From Ephydatia muelleri (taxonomy: Eukaryota; Porifera; Demospongiae; Spongillida; Spongillidae): 64,000 nt of DNA. The notes below the pieces were generated by a model. The model saw nothing but the letters and a program-made list of their open reading frames with translations, was not told the DNA's origin and did not search any database. Of this stretch, positions 54,640 to 64,000 are shown one piece after another (the first letter of the stretch is position 1; each line of letters begins with the position of its first letter). The position numbers were made by a program, and so were the translations under genes. The stretch spans positions 33,027,501 through 33,091,500 of the forward strand of contig JABACO010000001.1 of assembly GCA_013339895.1 (NCBI GenBank). The letters run 5' to 3'.

Positions 54640-55540
54640 TACAGGCTACCAGAACTCAAGATTGCAAAAGATAGCCCTCGTTTTGACAAAACTAACTGTT
54701 TCTGAGTAAAACTTCTCCCATTCCGTTGCAAGGCTAGCAGCTATGTGCTGCATAAAATGGTATGCCTCTCTGCAGGAGTCCATCCACTGAAACAACAAAG
54801 GGTGTAAATTGACCACGTCGATCTTCAACAGCTTTCTGATAAATCCTTTGCTTTTCTTTTTCTGCACTTTCAAGGACTGCCTCTGGAGTACGGTGTTTAT
54901 ATGATGGAGCGTCAGTATCAATTATGCAAATGTCAAACAATGCCTATGTCTGTGGCGAGCACACCCCTCAGACTCCCAGGTCAAGCCTTAAACCCACATT
55001 CTTTGATGTGGGATCTGCCTCCCTTACAATTGGTTCTTTTATCAGAGCTATGGCCACACTTCTGATGAGATGTCTCCCAAGCAGTCCCTCACATCATTAT
55101 GCCTCTGTATCACTAGGCCCCCCTTTTTGCAGTCCATACCATGTTGCAGAGTGAAGTAAGTTCCACAGCCATCGCATGCAAGGAGGTCAGCAGGATGCCG
55201 CAGATAGCATTATGCAAGACCATCCTCAAATTCATTTGGTTACAAGTCAAATGATACCTTTCAAATGGAGTAGATGTCAGCCAGGATGATATATCACTTG
55301 TTTCAGCTCTCCTTAAGGCTCGTTGACATTCTGGTGAAAACGTAGAGATGAGAATGTTAAGCTTAGCCATATCTGCAGCATTTTGTATGTGACAAGCTTG
55401 TGAAACTGTTTCCTTCAGCTTGCTGAGATGTTCTGCAACGCTAAATTCTCTAAAACGTTTCACATATTCATGCACTTCTTGTGTGCCCAGTTTTGAAGAA
55501 CGGTATGCAGTAGTAGTTGTTTTGGTTGGATCTCTCATAC
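54640..55540 (-). pseudogene. Non-LTR-type RT protein, C-terminal half (minus)
   Basis: From 55540 downward the minus strand reads LNILISTFSPECQRALRRAE, then SSWLTSTPFERYHL and a zinc-finger-like LCNMVWTAKRG in place of CDGCG..HALDCKKGG. After frameshifts it reads FDICIIDTDAPSYKHRTPEA, KEKQRIYQKAVEDRRGQF and TPFVVSVDGLL. It belongs to the same broad class as the plus-strand fragment at 53950, facing it tail to tail. Confidence 0.55.
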
Positions 55541-55611
55541 CTAGACCTACTAGGCGTACTGGCAGAAAAAATGTTGTTCTTCATCATTTGAGATATTATG
55601 TTGGAAGAGTG

Positions 55612-56860
55612 CTAGAAGAAAATGCTTACAAATGGCACCACTGAGTGTTTGAAAATCTTGATTGGAAAGATGGGAGACTGCAAATAGGACCATTCACACT
55701 GTAATGATTTTGTTATTGCAAAAAATGCTGCTTGTGGTGACTTCTTGGCGGCAGCAGTTAACTTATGGACACACTCAACCCACCCATCAACTTCATCTTC
55801 AACAAACTTTCTGTTTGATTCATCATTGCCTATAATTCCTCCAAGAAAACAATGATGAGCTGTGACTTGTACTCCAAGGTCTTTGAACAGGCAGTGTAAT
55901 GCAATAATATGACTTAGTACAACTATTCTATTATGAAACACTTGGATGGTTCTGGAAAGTAGCCATATGATGGGCCAAGCTTGAGCAGTAGATCCCAACC
56001 AGTTGTAGTTTCCTGCACAAGCAGAATCGTCATGCAGCGTACCAACTTTTATGCCATTTGGAGAGTTGTTTCAATGACTGAATTAGTGGTAGAACTGCCA
56101 CAGCATCGACAATGGGTCACCTTTTGTTACACCCTCTTTACTGTAAAGAATGTGTTCAGACCCTTTCAACAGTAACATGGAGTAACCAAGTATGTATTAA
56201 ATAGAAAACGGCAGCACCTGGGCCAAAGTATGCGTGCATTCCATACGGCTGTGGCTCTGCTTGCAACATTACTGCCTCATGGAGCTTAACACACAGTATG
56301 AGACATGTGAACACACGAATGGAGTGATTTGAATCAGCTATTTTTCCTCCTCCTTTAACGTGAAGTTGTGAATTACAATGTTCAGCTTCATATAGCAAGT
56401 AATCATAATGACAAGTATCCCACATCTTTAAATGACGTTTAATCAAACGACGAATTTCAGCTCCTTTCCTTACCGTTGGGTCTCTTTGAAGTAAAACTAA
56501 GAGTATAAACATAAATCATTCAAAACTAGCACTTCCTCAGCCAAAGTATTCAATTCAGTTGCAGTGGATTTGACAAAATACCTACCTACAGCACCACCAG
56601 GTAAGTCATATAGTTTACCGCACAGTTTTGTAGTGTGCAACCATAGATTGTTCTAGTTAGAGGCTTGAAAGTCTGTGGTTCTAATTAAAGTCACCCCAAA
56701 GGCCTCATACATATTTTTATCAACAAAGTCCATGTTTAGCTGACTGGCTGAAGTATTAGGTAGACTCGAATCTGTCATGGTTTTGGGCTTTGCTTGTGTT
56801 GGGTCGTCTAAAGATGGCAAAGGCTTTTCGCCATCACGTACATGTAATATGGTTTTCACT
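55612..56860 (-). pseudogene. Non-LTR-type RT protein, RT region (minus)
   Basis: The frame 55998-55612 reads VQVTAHHCFLGGIIGNDESN, then CVHKLTAAAKKSPQAAFFAI and TKSLQCEWSYLQ, the late RT/thumb region. The frame 56512-56156 starts RDPTVRKGAEIRRLIKRHLK, then WDTCHYDYLLYEAEHC, a region before RT. The stretch 56860-56653 has a plausible upstream linker. The central RT catalytic motifs are mostly missing between 56.16 and 55.95 kb, so the copy is deleted as well as frameshifted. Confidence 0.5.
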
Positions 56861-57589
56861 GATTGGTCAACATGATTCGACTAAAGTTCAAGGCTAGCAT
56901 ACACTTGTCTTTCTAAGTTCTTACATTGTCCCAAACACGACCGGTAACATGGATTACACTTCCTCTTCTCTTTCACACATGCACACTGAATACAGGTTGA
57001 TCCATTCACGTGGCATGGGCAGCATGCACCAACTCTGCCAGTGCTTTCTTAAGGCTCAGAAAACGCATGCATCTCTAACCGGGATTCAGTAAAGGTCAAC
57101 ATGGACTCACTACAATCATCTGTAGAGCGCTCATCTTCAATTCCTTCTTTCATTTCTTCTTCGTTCCTCCCGCCACTGTTTTACAAGTACAATAATATCT
57201 ATATCTCTTGAAACACGGTGGTTGGGGTGGAATTTGCAATGCTGTATGCACTATATGTGATGTGTATATCTACTTGTGTTTCAACGAAATATTTAGTTAC
57301 TATAATTCATATAAGAAGTGCACTACTTTGGTTGACCATTTCCAATAGTGTATATATTTTTAATAGGGAATACCCAAAATGGAGGAACCAATTAACACCA
57401 AGACTGCCATTATTTAATCATCTTTGTCACTAAAGGATGTCAGAAACATGATATCATTTATGTAACCGTGTATGTATATAATTGCATTAATATTAATAAA
57501 ATTATTATTTAGGTTTCCTCTCATCATGGTTGTTTGCTTTTTGAGCATATATAACTATACAAATGCATAACAATATACATACATAAAAT

Positions 57590-57830
57590 TCATGACCAGC
57601 ATCATCACAAATATTAGCATTGCTTGTGACATTGTAATAAGCTGTAAGCCTATCTTTACAAGCAACAGCAGCTCTATCTAAAGCCGATGATTCCTCTGTG
57701 TTACTATTCACATCTTCTGTATATCAAGCAAATAATTATATAAGGGTACAATCAAAGAAAGAGTAGGATCTTTCCCCGCGCAAGACATCTCAGTAGTCTC
57801 TTGGAAAACAGACAAGAAATAATAAATGTG
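57590..57830 (-). pseudogene. hAT-like transposase fragment
   Basis: The minus strand reads FQETTEMSCAGKDPTLSLIV, then PLYNYLLD and, after a short break, AAVACKDRLTAYYNVTSN. This is the helical stretch before the dimerisation region of hAT transposases (PTLSLVIPLYNxLL...LxKYY). Only about 80 residues are present, and the following ATILDPRLK motif is absent. Confidence 0.55.
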
Positions 57831-58136
57831 CCCAATCACTATTACTGAGCTCATAAGATGTAGCACAATCGTGGCTGAGCTTGCAAAATAAGCATTGAAG
57901 TGGAGCATGCCAGATGTAGAGTTCCTACAACGAGGCAGTTTTTGGACTTGGTTGCTGTGACTAGTGTCTGCAGTTATTCTCTGTTGGTTGGGAGTACTCA
58001 ACTAACAATAGTATCATACAGCCATGAGAACAAACCAAATGTATTATATATTTGTTATTATGAAATAGATTATTATTAATGTACAGTAGTGCTGGTGGCT
58101 ACACAAGATATTTGCTTTCATCGTATGTACATGTAG

Positions 58137-58190
58137 GTGTGCCTCAAGCAGCAAAAACTGAAGTTCATTCAGTTGCATCGCTTCCTTCAG
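58137..58190 (+). CDS. Linker exon L4 (54 bp, phase 1-1)
   Basis: After CATGTAG, donor TTCAG|GTTTGT, encoding VPQAAKTEVHSVASLPS, the same residues as L3. In phase with the UPA-like exon end at 53691. Confidence 0.5.
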
Positions 58191-58532
58191 GTTTGTTGAT
58201 GTCAAAAATGAATGTACCAGTTTAAAAATACCTTTTTACATAGATAAAATATTATTGTTACAGATTATTCATTTTCTGTTGCAAGGTGTGTTATCTATGA
58301 ATGCCTAGCCTATCTATGTTGTGCCTCATATACTGAGCAGAAAGGTGGATGTTGTTTTGTCAACTAATTTTAATATTCGCGCATGGTACATATTCTGTAG
58401 CATATTTCACTGAAAATGTTTATAAACAGAGAAGAATTAAGTTCAATTGCAGGCATCAAAGCTATTGTCATGACTGCATATTTGATTATTGTTCACTGGT
58501 GTATTTATTACAAATGTGTTCCACTTGCTCAG

Positions 58533-58586
58533 ATGTGCCTGAAACAGCACAAACCACTCCCTCATTAGCTGCATTGCCTCCTTCAG
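58533..58586 (+). CDS. Linker exon L5 (54 bp, phase 1-1)
   Basis: After TTGCTCAG, donor TTCAG|GTTTGT, encoding VPETAQTTPSLAALPPS, closest to L1. No downstream exon is recognised in the window. Confidence 0.5.
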
Positions 58587-58970
58587 GTTTGTTAACGTCT
58601 CATCACGTGACCTTGCCCGTCACTCAGATGTAAGCGAATACAGGAATTTTTTAAGGGGGGGGGGGGGCACGGTTAATAAAAGTTATTAAAAAGTGGGCGT
58701 GGATCCCCAGAAGGGGGTTGGGGGATAAGCCCCCTCCCGCGCAAAGTGCAGAAGCTTTTGATACTATCTAAGTATTAAAGCATTAAAAATATGCTAGTTT
58801 TAGTGCTTTATTTATATGTACAATTAAGAATTACGCGAGAAAAGTATTTGCACCGTGCGGTTAGATGAGCAAATAGTTTCAGGCCTAAAATTGTTGCGAA
58901 AAATGTTGCCATGTGCGTCGGACCTATCGCATATTGTGTATCATAGCCATATAATGCTTCATTTGAGTCA

Positions 58971-59242
58971 CAAGTAAATAAAAACATTCTCTAACGAGAA
59001 AGTTGTTGGTATATAGGATTGACCAATGGTGGTGTAAAAAGCACGGAAACAAGAGTGACAGAAATTTGACTGGAAAATCGAAATAGGCCTATATTTCAGG
59101 CATGTACTTAGTGTGCTAAATATAGGCCTATTTCAATTTTCCAGTCAAATTTCTGTCACTCTTGTTTCCGTGCTTTTTACACCACCATTGGTCAATCCTA
59201 TATACCAACAACTTTCTCGTTAGAGAATGTTTTTATTACTTG
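58971..59242. repeat. Near-perfect 272-bp foldback element
   Basis: Left arm 58971-59096 and right arm 59118-59242 are reverse complements with about one substitution and one 1-bp indel, around a 21-bp loop (CAGGCATGTACTTAGTGTGC plus T). The arms contain GTCACTCTTGTTTCCGTGC and its complement. It is either a palindromic MITE or a source of hairpin RNA; no open frame is present. Confidence 0.9.
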
Positions 59243-59429
59243 TTTCATTAGTTTTTTCCTCTGGCGTCTTTATAAGTTGTCACAAATTGATTTAAATTTT
59301 CGAAGGGAGGGAGGGAGGTTTAAATTTTTAATAACAGAAATTATATGTATAGGAGTTCTTAATGTTATTTACTGTTCAGCCTTGTCCTCTATGTCTCCCC
59401 CAGCCTCTTCTATGGCCGCGGCGGCCTAG

Positions 59430-59690
59430 TTCTGGCCATGGGAGACATGTGGGTGGTGGTGGCAGCGGCCAGGGGGGCAGCAGGTGAAGTGGTGGTGGGG
59501 GCACTCAGCACTGGTGTCAATACTGCTGGTGCCGGTGGTGGGGCTGGTGGTGGTAGCGGCGGTGCTCCTGCTTCTGCTGGTGGCAGCGGGGGCAGCTCTG
59601 CTGCTGCTTCTGCTGGTGTCGGCGGGGGCAGTGCTGCTGCTGCTGCTGCTGGCGGTGGGGGCAGCGCTGCTGCTACTGCTGATTGTAGTC
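59430..59690 (+). repeat. GC-rich triplet tract
   Basis: Impure GCT/GGT/GGC triplets. All frames are open on parts of both strands (Gly/Ala, Val/Leu or Ser/Ala runs), so coding cannot be judged from openness. Confidence 0.7.
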
Positions 59691-59935
59691 AAAAGTTTGT
59701 CATTGTGTCAAAAGTAGCCTTTTTTACATCAGATAAGGATGCCTTTTTGTGCATCAGATTAAGGATGACACCCCAATATTAGGTCACAAAGGACTGCACA
59801 CAACAGTTGGGTCACCATGCATGCTTTACATGTGAAGTGAATGGTAGATCCCTTACGTGCGTGCTGTACACATGTTGCATGCACATCTTCCTATAGCTTT
59901 TTAATGCTAGTGCAATACAACATGCCATCACATAC

Positions 59936-60404
59936 CTTTGGGTGGTAGTGGTAGTTCGGTGACCCCTGCGATACCGCTTCCTCTCGGCAGCACATTTAGC
60001 CAATCGGACAGCGGGGTCATTCCAATACCACGATTCCTTTCAGATGCCTTAATGGCAGCTGAATTGTCCTCGTATTTCTGCCTTTTAGCAGCGCGGTTCT
60101 CCTCGACGTCCTCTTGATATCGCTGCCTTTTAGCAGCACGGTTCTCCTCAAGGTCCTCTTGATATCGCTGCCTTTTAGCAGATTGCTTAGATTCAATATC
60201 TGCGTTGTAGCTGTCGCGTACAGAGGCCTTCTTCTTTTCGGGATCGGCCTTATAGCTGTCGCGTACAGAGGCCTTCTTCTCTTCGGGATCGGCCTTGTAG
60301 CACGCTCGGGCTTTAGCCTTGTTTTCTTGTGATAAAATATCGTCTTGCTTTTGAAGGTATTCCGCTCGTTGCTTAGATCTCTTCTTTTGATTACGCGAAG
60401 GCAT
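59936..60404 (-). CDS. First exon encoding charged 15-residue repeats
   Basis: From ATG at 60404 the minus strand encodes about 156 residues: a basic start (MPSRNQKKRSKQRAEYLQKQ), then about six tandem 15-residue units of the type YKADPEEKKASVRDS or YQEDLEENRAAKRQR, and a tail GMTPLSDWLNVL followed by VTELPLPPK. The frame's nominal stop lies inside CCAAAG|GTATGTG, a good splice donor, so I end the exon at 59936 and expect further exons to the left. Such Lys/Arg/Glu repeats are highly helical and nuclear-looking. Similar repeats precede helicase or transposon proteins in some invertebrates, but no family is assigned. Codon use looks normal, with no stops. Confidence 0.55.
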
Positions 60405-62640
60405 TAAACTTCACTAGCCAAAGTATCGATTAAACTGCGATAATAAGGAACACCAAATAAATTTCGTGCAGGTTGGAGTATTTATACTGTAAGCTGTACA
60501 AATAACTTCATTGAACAATAATAAACCAAATAAACTTCTGCAATAACTTCATACCAATCCTATATAGAACTTGTTACCGCATGATGTACTTCTCTTTCTA
60601 GGTGTCTATATGACCTTAAAGGATAACGTGCAGGTGAATTCCGAAGATATTAGTGCTATTGCGTTCTTCAAAACCGTTTTTAGCTCGTGTTATACCTTCC
60701 TAAGGAAGAAGAAGAAGACGACGACGAACCAAGAATTATTTTGGGACTGGGCACGAGAAAAAGGAATTCGTTTGTTTCTCTAAAAGCACATCGTTTTATG
60801 ACACGAAACAAACGTAGAACTGTAGATCTTTGAGTTCTCGTTCCATCGAGACAAAGAGATAAGCTATCCGTTTCTCCGTTGTCCCTCCAGACGCGAGTGA
60901 AGTTTTTTTTAATGATTTCATCAATCCTCAACCAATCCTATATTGAACCTGCTGCCGCAGGTTCAGATAAATAGCAAAATAGGGAATCATTTTGAGTGAC
61001 TTTCCGATATAAGGCACTGGCCGAATCCGCAGTAAAAAAATGTAAGAAAATCATACGAAAATGAACGATTGTATGTGCATGCAGGCTGCATGTAATCAGT
61101 ATGTGTATATGTGTCAGATCACTTGTAAAATCAAGTCTCGATTAGCGGTCTTCTTTTTTTTTGCTGTGTTCCTCTCCCACAATATGGCGATAAATATGCA
61201 CACTACAGTGAATATGCATCAGACACAATATATTCCGTTCTATGCGTACTACAGGCAGAGATAATTGTGCTACAGGTAACAACTGTTTAATGTTAACGCA
61301 GGACCTACATGTGGCAGGCATCAATCAACCAATCACAAACCACACCCGGTTAGGTATGAAAACGATATGCGCTACAAACGTTGTACATGGCCGATCAGAT
61401 CGCTCCGCTATCAGTGTGCGCTTGAAAACACAAGAAAACACTCAGATTATTGAAGAACGAGTAACTTGCCACGCCATGTGAATATAGTGGGATTATGAAT
61501 GGGGGGGGGCACGTGCCCCCGGTGCGCCCCCCCCCCCCCCCCCTAGATCCGCCTCTGTCAGTACATTGTACATGTATCAGCGCTGTAGCTAACCGCAGCA
61601 CTGCAACGGCAACGTCCTTCCCCCCCGTCGCTCTGTCACGTCTTTAAACGTTATAATCCGTCAGTCCGGGTAAAGGCGGTTCGCTTTTTACCGCATCGTA
61701 CCGTCAGTACGTAAGGTTGGATTTCTGGCTACCGGTACTACAGCGGTACCCGCTTCTACTTTCTATCCATGCAGCTTTAACGTATACGTGCACCATCCCA
61801 TTCACTTTTCTCAGGGTTAGTTCTTCAAAAAGCCATATACAAATACAAATGCATATAAAAAGGAAGAGCAAGTGTTTTGCTTGGTCTCCGCATTAGGCAA
61901 AAAGCCGGATTCAGTTCTGTTGAAAGATAATTATGTATAGCATCAATCATGAATGCAAGAACCACAGAAGTACTTGCTTACACATTTGCGACGGTATTGA
62001 CAATCTGCGCGCGATGACACACTGGCACAAACGTGGAGCCACTCACGTCATCAAACGTTCATCTTGTGTAAAAAGTCACAGATGAGAAAAAAGTGACCCT
62101 TGTACATACCTCATTGCGTTCGAAAGCCAAAAAAAAATAAAGGTGGCTGGGTAGAGGAAATACAAATAACGTACCACGTACCCAGACCCACGCCACAGCA
62201 GCGGATGGATTACATCACCGCTACGTGGTCTGGAGAATCTCTCGGCAAAATCGTGGCTCCCGCCGTTCGATTCTGAACGGTACAACCGGATTGCAAGCTT
62301 GCGCAATTAGTGGTTTTAATTGAAATTTTCGCGTGATAGTCACGCGTTCGTAATCATGAGATCACCTCAGCTGCAATCAAGCTTGGCTTTCAGTCTGACC
62401 AGCGAGCAGCTATTGAAGCGTTCATGAGTGGTTGTGATGTCTTCGTTTCTTTACCAATGAGGTAACAGTCCAGTACATGTGTGTGCGATTTAAATATTTT
62501 ATCAGCCTTGAAATTGATTCATTAAGGTCCAATACAAGAATGCAGAACATACAACATGTACATGGAATCAGTTTTAGTTTGAGTGAGGACGGAAGACATA
62601 ATCGTTTATCCCTACACATGTAAAGAATGAACGAAGTACT
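60405..62640. other. No gene recognised
   Basis: Short frames only. Two similar stretches (CCAATCCTATAT.GAAC.TG.TACCGCA at about 60554 and 60933) are a small dispersed repeat; CAATCCTATATA also occurs in the right arm of the foldback. At 61500-61545 G and C runs form a GGGGGCACGTGCCCCC palindrome. Confidence 0.5.
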
Positions 62641-63383
62641 TCTATAATGTTGCACACAGCCACACACACGTCACACAAACAGGCACACATCACACAAGGC
62701 TTACATCACACATAGGCACACATCACACATCACACACAGAGGCACACATCACACGCACATCACACAGGATACATAACACAGAGGCACCATCACACAGGTA
62801 CACATCACACAGGCACACATCACACAGAGGCACACATCCCAGCAGCACTCATCACTAAGGTTACACAACACATACAGGCACACATCACACCAACAGGCAC
62901 ACATCACACCAACAGGCACACATCACACGCAGGCACAAATGACACACAGGCACAAATCACATAGGCACACATCATAAAGACGCACACATCACACAAGCAC
63001 ACATAACACAGGCACACATCATACAGGCCACATGACACAGACACACATCATACAGGCACACATCACACAGGCACACATAACACAGACACACATCACACAC
63101 AGGCACACATCACACAAACATCACACACAGGCATACATCACATACAGGCACAAATGACACACAGGCACAAATCACAAAGGCACACATCATAAAGAGGCAC
63201 ACATCACACATCACACAGGCACACATCACACACAGGCACACATCACACACAGGCACACATCACACACAGGCACACATCACACAAACAGGCACACATCACA
63301 CACAGGCATACATCACACACAGGCACAAATGACACACAGGCACATCACAAAGGCACACATCATAAAGAGGCACACATCACACA
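62640..63383 (+). repeat. CA-rich satellite (CACACATCACACAGG units)
   Basis: About 740 bp of variants of AGGCACACATCACACACA with units of about 15-19 bp, mixed with higher-order repeats (for example CAGGCACAAATGACACACAGG at 62930, 63145 and 63320). No coding value. Confidence 0.9.
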
Positions 63384-63394
63384 TTGGCACTGCA

Positions 63395-64000
63395 AGGGAA
63401 GGAAAACATGTCTTCTATGCAAGGCAAAGGATTATTCTGAGACTGGCCACTGTATTGACACAAATTCCACAAAACAGCCCGCTATTTTTCTCCCCCTTCA
63501 ATACTGTTGGCCAGGAAATATTGCAGTAAGCTTCCCACATGTCGCACTGTCGAACGTGCCCATGACTCCCAGAAGCTCTGCCATACACTCTTCATCAATG
63601 TAGTATCCTTGGTGTGGTCGCACGTGCAGCGCGGAACTTTAATAATAAGATTAAATCACTCTGCGATTCTAAGAATGCAAAAAGTCACTCATGCGCAATA
63701 ATCTCTGCTTAAATATAAAACCAGTCAGACCCTGCAGGTTTACAGGTGCATCAACTGGCTACAACCAGTCAGACTGGGTTTACCTGTGCACCAGCTGGTT
63801 TAGCAGGCACCAGGTCGGACCTACACAATACACATATGGTGTCCATTATCTAGGTTTTCACGGGGAGTAGTACCAACACTGTGTCCTCAATTCTAAACTC
63901 TCTCATTCGCGCGTCTTTATCATACTATCTTTTTGCTTTCCTGGCCTTCTTCATATTTTGTACCACATAATGCCATCTCTGACATCCAATTTATGATCTT
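63395..64000 (-). pseudogene. Gypsy integrase/RT-junction fragment (second copy)
   Basis: Matches 45597-46240, including the two tandem AACCAGTCAGA units and the integrase tail (DTVLVLLPV on the minus strand). It runs off the right edge. The satellite starts right beside it. Confidence 0.65.

Larger units (their letters stand above)
57950..58620 (+). repeat. Duplicated linker-exon module
   Basis: 57950-58470 matches about 44690-45240, and 58470-58600 matches about 34690-34830, all containing the 54-bp linker exon. The modules were copied with their introns. Confidence 0.75.

Noticed and set aside
59438..59782. Gly/Ala-rich plus frame and Ser-rich minus frame
   Set aside because: Both strands and several frames are open together because of GC triplet repeats, so openness has no meaning.
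62640..63383. CRISPR-like regularly spaced repeats
   Set aside because: Units are variable and directly adjacent without unique spacers, and the genome is eukaryotic: a satellite.

Overview
The window is eukaryotic, metazoan DNA: AT-rich, with GT-AG (and two GC-AG) introns, Ty3/gypsy, non-LTR, hAT-like and other transposon debris, and CA-rich and GC-rich satellites. The mix of ankyrin (ANK), kinase, Death-domain and ZU5/UPA-type exons suggests an early-branching marine invertebrate. My best guess is a demosponge. That is inference from gene content, not a sequence match.

The backbone is one large plus-strand multi-exon locus, entered from upstream of the window. From 3762 to 30913 there are 12 near-full ANK exons, one truncated ANK exon and one ruined one. 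Eleven of them are exactly 99 bp (33 codons) and phase 0-0. A short exon (31040-31070) and a 54-bp linker exon (34759-34812) lead into a complete TKL-type protein kinase on ten exons (35296-37624) with all junction phases consistent. From there two phase-1 continuations exist: a Death-domain terminal exon with a stop codon and poly(A) signal (39421-39748, but frameshifted), or a series of phase-1 linker exons (41808, 42837, 44883) leading to a ZU5 exon (50060-50607) and two UPA-like exons (53257-53388, 53529-53691). More copies of the linker exon lie at 58137 and 58533.

The locus grew by duplication. A four-ANK-exon block with its introns is present at about 3400-5630 and again at 28245-30950. 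A one-exon block is duplicated at about 6180-7440 and 20210-21190, and the linker-exon module is repeated.

Transposons fill the introns. At 1-3356 (minus) there is a Ty3/gypsy element with integrase ahead of reverse transcriptase (the Gmr1-like order), next to a Mag-like gag/protease fragment. At 7456-15240 a transposase-like gene lies between 370-bp direct repeats, with a second intron-containing transposase-like gene nested in it. At 15789-19399 there is a Mag/SURL-like gypsy element with about 100-bp LTRs and a nested IS1595/ISXO2-like transposase fragment. At 25060-27950 there is a minus-strand gypsy copy with an internal inversion. Other gypsy pieces lie at 33, 40-41, 45-48, 51-53 and 63-64 kb, an inverted pair of non-LTR-type fragments at 54-57 kb, and a hAT-like fragment at 57.6 kb.

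The right end (58.6-64 kb) holds a near-perfect 272-bp foldback, a GC-rich triplet tract, a minus-strand first exon encoding 15-residue charged repeats (59936-60404) and a CA-rich satellite of about 740 bp. No rRNA, intact tRNA or CRISPR was found.
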